Assembly: GCA_022563535.1 (NCBI GenBank)
Contig: JADFNE010000033.1
Span: forward strand, 1 to 47,761
Direction of reading: 5' to 3'
From: Myxococcales bacterium
GTDB taxonomy: Bacteria > Myxococcota_A > UBA9160 > UBA4427
Length of the DNA stretch: 47,761 nucleotides
How positions within the stretch are numbered: the first letter of the stretch is position 1; the number at the start of each line of letters is the position of its first letter. The notes under the pieces are model-generated. The model was not told the DNA's origin and did not search any database. It was given only the letters and a program-made list of their open reading frames with translations. Made by a program: the position numbers and the translations under genes. Shown piece after piece: positions 35,457 to 43,475 of the stretch.

Positions 35457-37415
35457 ATGCAAAGCCCTTCGTTTCGTCTCCGCAGCTGTCTGCCCATCCT
35501 CCTGCTCGCATTGATATTGCGCCTCGCTGGCATTGCGACCGAGTCGTTTTGGGTCGACGAAGCCTTTAGCGCGACCGCGAGCCAGGGCTCTTTGAGCGAG
35601 ATCCTGGAAACGAACGCGCGGGATACCCATCCCCCGGCGTACTACCTGGGCCTGTCCCTGTGGCGGCAGATGTTGCCGAGCGACGAATCCCAGACGGACC
35701 CGACAACCCTGGCCGTCGCCCTGCGCGGATACAGCGTAGTTTGGAGCCTGCTCGGAATTTTTCTGTTGATGGAACTCGCCAGAACCATGGCGGGCAACGG
35801 CACCGCGCAATTCGCCGGGATCTTTGCCGCTGTAAACCCGCTCGAGATCTACTTCGCCGACGAAGCCCGTATGTACACCCAGGCGGCTGCCCTTTCACTC
35901 GGCTCCGCTCTGGCCTTGTGGCACTGGACGCGCGCTGTGAGAAACGGTGCGGCGGTAGCCGTCTGGTGGAAGGCCGCGGCGGCGTTCGCCCTGTGCGGAG
36001 TAGCGTTGCTCTTCACTCACTACGTTGGTGCGACGCTACTCGTGGGACAAGGGATGTTGGCGTTGCTGATCTTTGCGCGGCAAAGAGCGTGGTCCGCCGT
36101 TGCCGGTCTGGCGCTCGCGGCCATCGCGGTCGGCTTGATGTTCTCGCCCTGGCTCTTCTACGTCCTGGGATTCCGGGAGTCCCTCGTCAACGAGGTGGGC
36201 CTGGACTGGATGCCGTTTCCCGGTGTCGTCGACTACTTCTCCTTCGTCGGTCGCGAGTTCTTCTGGGGCAGGGCGCTCACGATTCATCAGCACGCGCAAT
36301 GGTGGATTCCAACAGCCTTGCTACCCGTGGGCATCTTTGCCGCGGCGATCTACCTGCGCGCACACGACGCGTCGCGCTCCGGTCGCGACGCTGCCCTGCA
36401 TTTGCTCGGACATATCGCCTTTCCCCTGCTGGTCTGTGCAGTGATTTGTGCCAGCTATCAGGTGGTCTATTACCGACCTCGCTACAGCATCTTTCTGCTT
36501 CCGTATTTCCTGATCGGGCTGGCGATGGCGTGTCGAGGGCTCGGTTCGCGACCTGCGATCAAACTGTCCGCACTGGCCGTGGTCTGCATGATGCTCGTCG
36601 GGGCGGGAGTACAGGAACAGACTGCTCAAAAACACGCCTGGCGCGAAACTGCAGAGGGTTGGCCGGCGATGGACGCCCCCGCCTTCTATGTCGTGCTTCC
36701 CGCTCGCCATCAACGGCCGCTCGGCCACTATCTGGGCGGCCGAATTCGCCACACCCCTCGCCACGTTCTCGAGCGACTCGGACCGCTGCCCAGAGGTGCT
36801 GTCATCTGGGTTGCGAACTGGCCCGAGTCTCTTGAGCCAGCGGATGCAAAGTACCGAGATTGGTTGAAAAGTGTGGGGTCAGCACGCCACCAAACATTGT
36901 CCAGCTACTACAGTCTCACCCAGGTCGAACCCGAGGGTGGCGAGGCAATACCCTCGTATGCCGCAGAGCGATTTCGCGCGTGGTATCGCCCCTTCGATGT
37001 TCGCGGCGAGGTCGCGGGCTTTAGCGACGCTGCTCGCTTCGGGCCGCTTTCTTTCGACGCGCTGGGGCAGGCGGTGCGAAAGAGTGAGCACAGCGCCTGG
37101 CTTCGCTTTGATCGAATCGTGGCGGGTGATGTGCTGGTTCTTCGGGCCAGCCCGCAAGGCAGCCCGCAAGGTGTAGAAGAGGGGGCTGCTCTCAGCCTGC
37201 GTGCGCTTCGCGCCGAGGATCCGAGTCGACTCTTCACCGCGGGCACTGATGTGAGCTTCGACGCGGCGAGTTCGGAGTATCAGGTGACCGCACCGCCCGG
37301 CGATGCGCCATTCTGGATCGGCTGGCAGATCCCCGAAGCCTCGGGAAACGCTCTGTTGCTGCACTGGGTCGGGATTGCGCCGGGCCGAGCAGTGGGGATG
37401 GCAATCCTCGACTGA
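35457..37415 (+). CDS. GT39-like membrane glycosyltransferase (second)
   Basis: A GT-C protein of 652 residues with about ten membrane helices in the first 400 residues and a periplasmic beta-rich C-terminal domain of about 250. FWVDEAFS (Asp34-Glu35) is the catalytic loop, followed by a THPPAYYL motif in the second half of the same loop, as in many PMT_2 family members. It starts five bases after the SDR. It could transfer the sugar made by the operon onto a lipid or protein. It differs clearly in sequence from the first GT39 gene next to pilD. Confidence 0.86.
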   Translation: MQSPSFRLRSCLPILLLALILRLAGIATESFWVDEAFSATASQGSLSEILETNARDTHPPAYYLGLSLWRQMLPSDESQTDPTTLAVALRGYSVVWSLLGIFLLMELARTMAGNGTAQFAGIFAAVNPLEIYFADEARMYTQAAALSLGSALALWHWTRAVRNGAAVAVWWKAAAAFALCGVALLFTHYVGATLLVGQGMLALLIFARQRAWSAVAGLALAAIAVGLMFSPWLFYVLGFRESLVNEVGLDWMPFPGVVDYFSFVGREFFWGRALTIHQHAQWWIPTALLPVGIFAAAIYLRAHDASRSGRDAALHLLGHIAFPLLVCAVICASYQVVYYRPRYSIFLLPYFLIGLAMACRGLGSRPAIKLSALAVVCMMLVGAGVQEQTAQKHAWRETAEGWPAMDAPAFYVVLPARHQRPLGHYLGGRIRHTPRHVLERLGPLPRGAVIWVANWPESLEPADAKYRDWLKSVGSARHQTLSSYYSLTQVEPEGGEAIPSYAAERFRAWYRPFDVRGEVAGFSDAARFGPLSFDALGQAVRKSEHSAWLRFDRIVAGDVLVLRASPQGSPQGVEEGAALSLRALRAEDPSRLFTAGTDVSFDAASSEYQVTAPPGDAPFWIGWQIPEASGNALLLHWVGIAPGRAVGMAILD

Positions 37416-37470
37416 TTTTGCATTGTCTGTCGAGTCGATACGCCCAGCCAATCCCAGCCAAGCAAAGAAA

Positions 37471-39189
37471 TTGGAGAAGGTTTTGCCCGGACCCGGTAAT
37501 TGGAACTTGATTGGACAGACCCTGTCCAATCGCTACGTGGTCGAATCGGAGTTGGGCGCTGGAGGCATGGCGACGGTCTATTCCTGTATGGACCAGACCC
37601 TCGGCCGCAAAGTTGTCATCAAGGTTCCCCACGCCGAGTTGCTGCAACAACCCGGCTTTCGCGAGCGCTTCATCGAAGAAGTGCGCAGTCTGATCGCCCT
37701 CGTGCATCCCCATATTCTGCCCATCCAGGACTACGGTGAGTTCGAAGGCGTCCCCTTTTGCGTAGTGGCCTATTTCTCGGGCGGCGATCTCCGGATGAAG
37801 ATGGACGCGTCCGATGGTCGTATCGCCCTCAGCGAACTCGATCAGTGGGTTCCCCAGATTGCGAGCGCCCTCGACTTCATGCACTCGAAGGGCATCGTCC
37901 ACCGGGACATCAAGCCAGACAACATCTTGTTCGACGAACAGGGCAATGTGTTGCTTTCCGATTTTGGTATCGCCACGGTGATGCACGATCTGAGTCCGGA
38001 TCAAACCCAGATTGCCCCCCAGCTCACCCAGGTCGGAACCTTCGTCGGCACCACTGCATACGCTCCTCCCGAGGCGATTCGGCGCGAACTGTCTGGGGCC
38101 TACGATCAGTACAGTCTCGGGGTCACGATCTATCTCGGGCTTTCTGGCGAGATGCCGATTCGGGCGTCGACTCCCGAAGAGACGCTCGTCCTCAAGTCCA
38201 GCCAGGATGCGATTCCGATCAGCGACGTGGTGAAGGATATTCCGGACGCAGTTGCAAAGGTGATCATGAAGTCGATCGCCCGGGATCCCAAGGAGCGATT
38301 CGCCTCCTGTACCGAGTTTGCCAGGGCATTGTCCCGCGCGACGGCCCCCGCATCGCCGCAGTCACGCAACACCATCGCGGCGATCGCCGGATTATTTGCG
38401 CTCGGGGCTCTAGCCTTTGGACTGTACTTCTTCACCCGCAGCGAAGAGATCGCAGTTCCGGCGTCACTCCCCGGAACCGTCTTCGAGGCGGGCAGCACCC
38501 CAGAAGAGATTTCCGCCGCGATGACCCTGTGCGCGCAATACCAGCAGAGCTGCGATCCTCGCGACTACGAATCGGAGATTCTGCGGGAGGTCCGGATCGC
38601 GGACATCGAGGCCGATCGCACCGAGGTCACAAACGCCGAGTTTGCCGAGTTCGCAACTGCGACGGGTCATATCACCGATGCCGAGACGAAGGGTTTGAGC
38701 CACCACGATGGTTGGATTGAACAGGCGGGATGGAATTGGCGCAACGTCGATGGCTCCGGGGCGACCCCCAGTGTCGAGCACCCGGTGGTCCACGTGAGTC
38801 AAAAGGATGCGGCTATGTACTGCGAATGGGCGGGCAAGCGTCTGCCGACCGAAGTCGAATGGGAGTTCATCGCCCGAGGCGTCGAACGGCGAGTCTTTCC
38901 GTGGGGCAATGAGTGGGATGGGTCGCGGGTTCGTTGGAAGGACGGGTCCAAGATCTCGCTCGAACCCGTGGGTTCATATCCACTCGGCGCGACCCCCGAT
39001 GGCTTGCAAGACCTCGCGGGCAATGTCTGGGAATGGACTTCGAGCCGTACGAATGCCGGGAAGTCGGTCTTGAAAGGTGGTGCCTGGAATACCGACAATC
39101 CTGCGTACTTGCGCTCGGCGATGCGCGCTGACGAGCTGGCGGACTTCAGCAGCGACGACGCCGGTTTCCGCTGCGTTCTCGACCTGTAG
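37471..39189 (+). CDS. Ser/Thr protein kinase fused to an FGE/SUMF1-like domain lacking catalytic cysteines
   Basis: About 572 residues; the start is uncertain (TTG 37471 used, TTG 37483 or 37507 possible). Cytoplasmic kinase domain: GAGGMATVY, Lys51, HRDIKPDN (144-151), DFGIA (164-168) and APPE in place of APE. A single membrane helix follows at about 300-322, then a periplasmic domain with the FGE-sulfatase/SUMF1 fold: VTNAEFAEF, GKRLPTEVEWEFIARG, FPWGNEWD, LQDLAGNVWEW and GGAW...GFRC. True formylglycine-generating enzymes need two cysteines after the GGS segment. Here those places are NTD and AYL, so the domain probably acts as a ligand sensor. The DUF4384-OmpA gene follows on the same strand. 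Confidence 0.9.
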   Translation: MEKVLPGPGNWNLIGQTLSNRYVVESELGAGGMATVYSCMDQTLGRKVVIKVPHAELLQQPGFRERFIEEVRSLIALVHPHILPIQDYGEFEGVPFCVVAYFSGGDLRMKMDASDGRIALSELDQWVPQIASALDFMHSKGIVHRDIKPDNILFDEQGNVLLSDFGIATVMHDLSPDQTQIAPQLTQVGTFVGTTAYAPPEAIRRELSGAYDQYSLGVTIYLGLSGEMPIRASTPEETLVLKSSQDAIPISDVVKDIPDAVAKVIMKSIARDPKERFASCTEFARALSRATAPASPQSRNTIAAIAGLFALGALAFGLYFFTRSEEIAVPASLPGTVFEAGSTPEEISAAMTLCAQYQQSCDPRDYESEILREVRIADIEADRTEVTNAEFAEFATATGHITDAETKGLSHHDGWIEQAGWNWRNVDGSGATPSVEHPVVHVSQKDAAMYCEWAGKRLPTEVEWEFIARGVERRVFPWGNEWDGSRVRWKDGSKISLEPVGSYPLGATPDGLQDLAGNVWEWTSSRTNAGKSVLKGGAWNTDNPAYLRSAMRADELADFSSDDAGFRCVLDL

Positions 39190-39292
39190 GGAACCTTTTG
39201 ACGCTTTCGGGAACCCTACTGTCGCCGTGCAAAGAGCGCGGCCGGAGCTAGAATATCCAACGATCTCAAGCTTCATTCGGTGGAGTGTTTCG

Positions 39293-40255
39293 ATGAAATC
39301 AGCCGCGATGTACACGATTGCCCTGGCGACTTCGCTCGCGTTCGGTGCATTCGCCACGGTGAGTGGCGCAGCACCTCGAGATGAGGTGCTGGAAATTCTC
39401 AAACAGGTCGTGTCGCCCAGCGACAGCCTGAAGGTCTGGGCCAACGATGGAGACGGCCTTCCCCTGGAAGAAGGCACGCCGATTGCCTTTCACTTCGCAT
39501 CGAGCGACGACGTCCATCTGACGGCCATATACCTCGACGCCGATGGCAACCTGGTACTGCTTTATCCTGCGCCGGAAGGGACGATCCTGAGCGGTCAGCA
39601 ACAACTGGATCTCGACGTCGGGGAAGCCACGACCCCGTACGGGCAGGAATCACTCTTTGTCGTGGCGAGCAAGCAACCGATCACCCGCGAGTCCCTCGGG
39701 ATTCAGTCGTCAGACGAGTATGCGATGGTCGGAAGCGACGATGCCATGGCGGTAGCAAAAAAGTTGCGGGATATTGTTGCCCAGGGCGGCGCCGGAGTTT
39801 CGGGTGCGCAGGTCGATCTCCATATCGTGCCGGGCAGGAAAACGGGGCAAGGCTATACCCGAGGTGGCATCGTTCAGTATTTCTCCGAGGCCACTCGCTC
39901 CCTTCACCGTCCGAAGCTCGCCCTCGACATCAACTTCGAATCCGGATCTTCGGATCTGCGCGACGACGTGCGCGGTGACCTGGACGTCGTGGGTGCGGCC
40001 CTGAGCGACGAACGACTCAGGGACAAGCGCTTCATGCTGGTCGGCCACACGGACCATCTGGGCGACGCGGCCTACAACCAGGCGCTTTCCGAGATGCGCG
40101 CCGAATCCGCCCGGCAGTATCTGATCGATACGTATCAGATCGCTCCCGAGCGCATCCAGTTCAAGGGCTTAGGCGAGTCGCAGCCCATGATGAAAGGGCA
40201 AGATGCAGCCGCGATGAAGCGCAATCGCCGCGTCGAACTCGAGCTGGTTCCCTAG
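39293..40255 (+). CDS. DUF4384 domain protein with OmpA-like peptidoglycan-binding domain
   Basis: A protein of 320 residues from ATG 39293, with a Sec signal peptide ending near SGA-AP. The first domain (about 45-130) has the DUF4384 pattern FHFASSDDVHLTAIYLDADG with LVLLYP. The second (about 205-318) is OmpA-like: INFESGSSDLR, GHTDHLGD with the diaminopimelate-binding aspartate, and NRRVELE with the partner arginine. It should be periplasmic and tied to peptidoglycan. DUF4384 is often found beside or fused to bacterial Ser/Thr kinases, and here the gene upstream is one. Its stop is immediately next to the stop of the convergent epimerase gene. Confidence 0.88.
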   Translation: MKSAAMYTIALATSLAFGAFATVSGAAPRDEVLEILKQVVSPSDSLKVWANDGDGLPLEEGTPIAFHFASSDDVHLTAIYLDADGNLVLLYPAPEGTILSGQQQLDLDVGEATTPYGQESLFVVASKQPITRESLGIQSSDEYAMVGSDDAMAVAKKLRDIVAQGGAGVSGAQVDLHIVPGRKTGQGYTRGGIVQYFSEATRSLHRPKLALDINFESGSSDLRDDVRGDLDVVGAALSDERLRDKRFMLVGHTDHLGDAAYNQALSEMRAESARQYLIDTYQIAPERIQFKGLGESQPMMKGQDAAAMKRNRRVELELVP

Positions 40256-41230
40256 CTATTCGCCCGATCGGGTTTCGAGCTGCGCTTTGATCCAGCTGTA
40301 GGTCAGTTCGAGACCCCGCTCCAGGCTTACCTGGGGTACCCAAGCTAGAACCTCGCGCAAGCGCGCATTGTCGCTGTTGCGCCCGCGCACGCCCTGAGGT
40401 TTGTCGAGGTTGTAGCGGCGCTTGACGTCCTTCTCCGCGATTTCGGAGACGATCGTGACGAGTTCATCGATCGACAGCATGCGATCCTGGCCGAGATTGA
40501 GTGGTTCGCAGTAGTCCGACCGCATGATCCGCTGCAGTCCCTCGACGCAATCGTCGATGTAGCAATAGGATCGCGTTTGCTTGCCGTCGCCCCAAATTTC
40601 GATCTCGTCACCGGGGTTGGCCAGCGCGAGCTTGCGACAAATTGCAGCCGGAGATTTTTCGCGGCCACCGTCGTAGGTTCCCAACGGGCCAAAAATGTTG
40701 TGAAAGCGCACGATGCGCGTTTCGAGTCCATAGTCTTCGCGGTAGTGCGTGCACTGTCGCTCGGAGAACAGTTTCTCCCAGCCATAGCCGTCTTCCGCAT
40801 CCGCGGGGTAGGCGTCCTCTTCCTTGAGAGCTTCGCAATCGGTTTCGGTCTGGCGGTACATCGGATACACGCAGGCCGAGGAAGTGTAGAGGTAGCGCTC
40901 AACGCTGTGCTGTCTCGCCGCTTCGAGCATGTGGATATTGATCAACACATTGTCGTGCATGATCTCGGCCTTGTTTCCCGAGATGAACCCGATGCCGCCC
41001 ATGTTTGCCGCGAGGTTGTAGACCTCATCGATCTGTTCGCTGGCCTCGAGACAATTTTCCCAGCGCCGCAGGTCGAGCAGCGCGAATTCCTGGGCAATCG
41101 ACGGCTCGAACTCGGGTTCCTTGATGTCCACGCCGCGGACCCAATGTCCCTGATCGACCAGGGCATTGACCAAATGGTGTCCAATGAAACCCCCGGCTCC
41201 GGTTACGAGTATCCGCTTCTTCTGCTTCAC
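40256..41230 (-). CDS. GDP-mannose 3,5-epimerase-like NAD-dependent epimerase
   Basis: An extended SDR of 324 residues from GTG 41230 (GGAG eight bases before). VTGAGGFIGHHL is the NAD site, SSACVYP and YGWEK (Tyr-x-x-x-Lys) the active site. LAANMGGIGFI is a segment I know from plant and bacterial GDP-mannose 3,5-epimerases, which make GDP-L-galactose and GDP-L-gulose. A nucleotide-sugar role fits the surrounding glycan genes. The exact epimerisation is not proven. The WecG-type gene lies upstream on the same strand, 44 bases away. Confidence 0.88.
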   Translation of the reverse strand: MKQKKRILVTGAGGFIGHHLVNALVDQGHWVRGVDIKEPEFEPSIAQEFALLDLRRWENCLEASEQIDEVYNLAANMGGIGFISGNKAEIMHDNVLINIHMLEAARQHSVERYLYTSSACVYPMYRQTETDCEALKEEDAYPADAEDGYGWEKLFSERQCTHYREDYGLETRIVRFHNIFGPLGTYDGGREKSPAAICRKLALANPGDEIEIWGDGKQTRSYCYIDDCVEGLQRIMRSDYCEPLNLGQDRMLSIDELVTIVSEIAEKDVKRRYNLDKPQGVRGRNSDNARLREVLAWVPQVSLERGLELTYSWIKAQLETRSGE

Positions 41231-41274
41231 GGTCCTGCTCCAATGTTTGTACGTAGCTGCGCCGCGGTTTCCGC

Positions 41275-42105
41275 TCAGCCTGCCGCCCGCCGTGCCAGTC
41301 GCTCCCGGCACACTTGAACGGCGAAGGCCCAGATAAACCTCGGGTTGTTGTAGAGGTAACGGCGCCATAGGCGCCCAGGTTCAGTCAAAAGTCGAAAAAG
41401 CCACTCGAGCCCGGCTCGTTGGAGCCAGCCCGGTGCCTGGAGCTTGCTGCCGGCGATGAAATCGAATGCCGCTCCGACGCCGACCGAGGTGCAGTGCAGT
41501 CGGTCGCGATGTTCGGCCATCCAACGTTCCTGCTTGGGACAACCGAGTCCCACGAAGAGAATCTGGACCCCCGCAGCTTCGATGGCGGCGACCAGCGATG
41601 CGTCTTCGTCCGGGGTCAGAGGGCGAAAGGGCGGAGCATGGCTGAAGACGATGTCGAGCTTCGGAAAGTCCCGGCGGAGCTGCCGAGAAAGCGCAGCCAG
41701 GGTTTCTGCGGTGCCGCCCAGGAAGCCTACCCGGCATCCGGTGGCTTCGGCTTTGGCGCACAATTTTGGGGTCAAGGTCGGACCGTAGACTCGTTCGGCG
41801 CGGGGTAGGCCGAGGAGTCTGAGTCCCCACACCAACGGCACACCATCCGAGGTGACGAGGTCCGCACCGTTTACGACCCGGCGATAATCCGGATCGTCAT
41901 AGGCTTCCATCACCATGTGCACGGTCGCTACACACACGCTCGCTCCGCGTTGGCTGCGACTGAGCTGGCAGATCAGCTCGACGGCTTCTGCGTAGTGTGT
42001 GCAGTCCACCCGCATACCCAGGATGTGACGGGATTCGAGGCCGATACGACTCTTCGACTCGTCTCGGATCGAGTCGCCAGGTTCGGCTTGCAATGAGGCA
42101 TTCAT
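41275..42105 (-). CDS. WecG/TagA/CpsF family glycosyltransferase (GT26)
   Basis: A protein of 276 residues from ATG 42105; a TTG at 42159 would extend it. The family signatures are VATVHMVMEAY, the SDGVPLVWGLRLLG segment with the catalytic-type aspartate, FLGGTAET, FVGLGCPKQERWM and a VGAAFDFIAG tail. These enzymes add the second sugar (for example ManNAc(A)) to a polyprenyl-diphosphate-linked first sugar. A basic C-terminal stretch may bind the membrane. Together with the WbaP-type protein it would carry out early steps of a surface polysaccharide. It is divergent from the lipoprotein gene. Confidence 0.92.
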   Translation of the reverse strand: MNASLQAEPGDSIRDESKSRIGLESRHILGMRVDCTHYAEAVELICQLSRSQRGASVCVATVHMVMEAYDDPDYRRVVNGADLVTSDGVPLVWGLRLLGLPRAERVYGPTLTPKLCAKAEATGCRVGFLGGTAETLAALSRQLRRDFPKLDIVFSHAPPFRPLTPDEDASLVAAIEAAGVQILFVGLGCPKQERWMAEHRDRLHCTSVGVGAAFDFIAGSKLQAPGWLQRAGLEWLFRLLTEPGRLWRRYLYNNPRFIWAFAVQVCRERLARRAAG

Positions 42106-42233
42106 CGGGGCTTGTATCGGCGAATTGTGGATCGGAGTTGAGCAACCCGAATACGCCAAAAGACTCGCAAGACGGCGGACTTCTCCCTGAATCTGCTCAA
42201 GCGGGTGTCTAGCGTTCCCGATGCAGATCGGAG

Positions 42234-43475
42234 ATGAGGACGATTGTGCGAGTCATCGAGGTCCAGTCCGAAGTGGCCCATTCTACGAATACGCGAATAG
42301 TCGAGCGGCCCCGGTACGCGCTGCAGGGTGGCCTGCTGTGCCTGCTGGGTCTAGGGCTCTGGCTCCTGAGCGGCTGCGCTGTGGATGAACCCGCACCCAC
42401 GCTGCCCCCCGGACATTGGATCTACGGCGACGCCCAGGTGGTTTCGGAGATTCTCGAGTCGCTCGAATCGCTGCGCGGAACGCCGGTGGCTCGCGCGGCC
42501 GTTCAGCTGCGAGAACGTCTGGCAGACTGCGATGATTTTCTGGCCCACCCTGCGGACCTCGAAACGCAAAATTGGATCGACGACGTGCGCTGCGCGACCG
42601 CGGCCCAGGTGCCCGATTCACTCGTTGCACTGAGGGCCGACGCCGACCTCGCCATCGTGGTGGAGACCCAGCCGGGGCGTCAACTCAGTGGACAGCTCGT
42701 GCGCACGCCCACGGGAGCGATCTCGATCGTCGCCAGGGTCGACACCCCGACCGAATTGAGGCTCGCCGGGCTGTTGGTCCCAGGCGAAGATCCGGCGGGT
42801 GCAAACGCATTGAGCGCCGCCGAAACCCTGGTGCACGCGCGGTTGCGCCCCGCCTCGGGTTTAAACGTCGCCGCCCTGGTATCCCAAGACAGCCAGGCCG
42901 ATCAGATGTTTCGCCTGCGCAGCGAGTTGTTCCTGGGACAAGTTCTCGACGGCACCTGGGAAGTTGCGATCTACATGCCCCGAGAGGGGCTGCTCACGCC
43001 GCCGGTAGCGCTTGCCCTCGACTACTCCCTGCGCCCCGCGGCGAAAGCCGCAATGGAACAGTTCGTGTCCGAACTCGAAGCCACCTGGCCCATTCATCAC
43101 ACGGACTACGTTCACGACATGCCCAATGGCCAGGGCAAGTTCGCAGGCGCCTGCTTCCACGACCTGCGTCTGCTGCCGGACTTGGTTCCGTGTTACGTCT
43201 TGACCGAGCGCAGCATCGTGATCGGTTGGAATCCGATGAGCATCAACCTCGCGCTGAAATCCTCCGCCCAGCCGACACTCTTCGGAGAAAGCGGTGGACT
43301 CGTCGTCCATCTCGATCGGCTGCCCGAAGCCGATCGCCGGCTTCAGCAACAGCTGGGTACCGGTGAGGGCAGGGCGAACTTCGATTACGTGTGGGACCAA
43401 CTTCGGATCGACGGATCGAACGACGGCGAACGTCTAGAGCTTCGCGTTCAGCTCGCATTGGATGGGGCGTCATGA
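42234..43475 (+). CDS. Large putative lipoprotein, unknown function
   Basis: A protein of 413 residues. A hydrophobic segment ends in a good lipobox LLSGC (Cys48). The region before is unusually long for a signal peptide, so a later start (for example GTG 42246 or 42273) is possible. The mature protein has no domain I recognise. It alternates beta strands (AISIVARV, WEVAIYM) and helical parts, resembling DUF3352-type or similar envelope proteins only in general. Its stop overlaps the start of the next gene by ATGA, so both are made together and may form one envelope complex. Confidence 0.7.
   Translation: MRTIVRVIEVQSEVAHSTNTRIVERPRYALQGGLLCLLGLGLWLLSGCAVDEPAPTLPPGHWIYGDAQVVSEILESLESLRGTPVARAAVQLRERLADCDDFLAHPADLETQNWIDDVRCATAAQVPDSLVALRADADLAIVVETQPGRQLSGQLVRTPTGAISIVARVDTPTELRLAGLLVPGEDPAGANALSAAETLVHARLRPASGLNVAALVSQDSQADQMFRLRSELFLGQVLDGTWEVAIYMPREGLLTPPVALALDYSLRPAAKAAMEQFVSELEATWPIHHTDYVHDMPNGQGKFAGACFHDLRLLPDLVPCYVLTERSIVIGWNPMSINLALKSSAQPTLFGESGGLVVHLDRLPEADRRLQQQLGTGEGRANFDYVWDQLRIDGSNDGERLELRVQLALDGAS

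Noticed and set aside
37471-39189. Functional formylglycine-generating enzyme for sulfatases
   Set aside because: Both catalytic cysteine positions are replaced, and no sulfatase gene with the CxPxR motif was recognised nearby.
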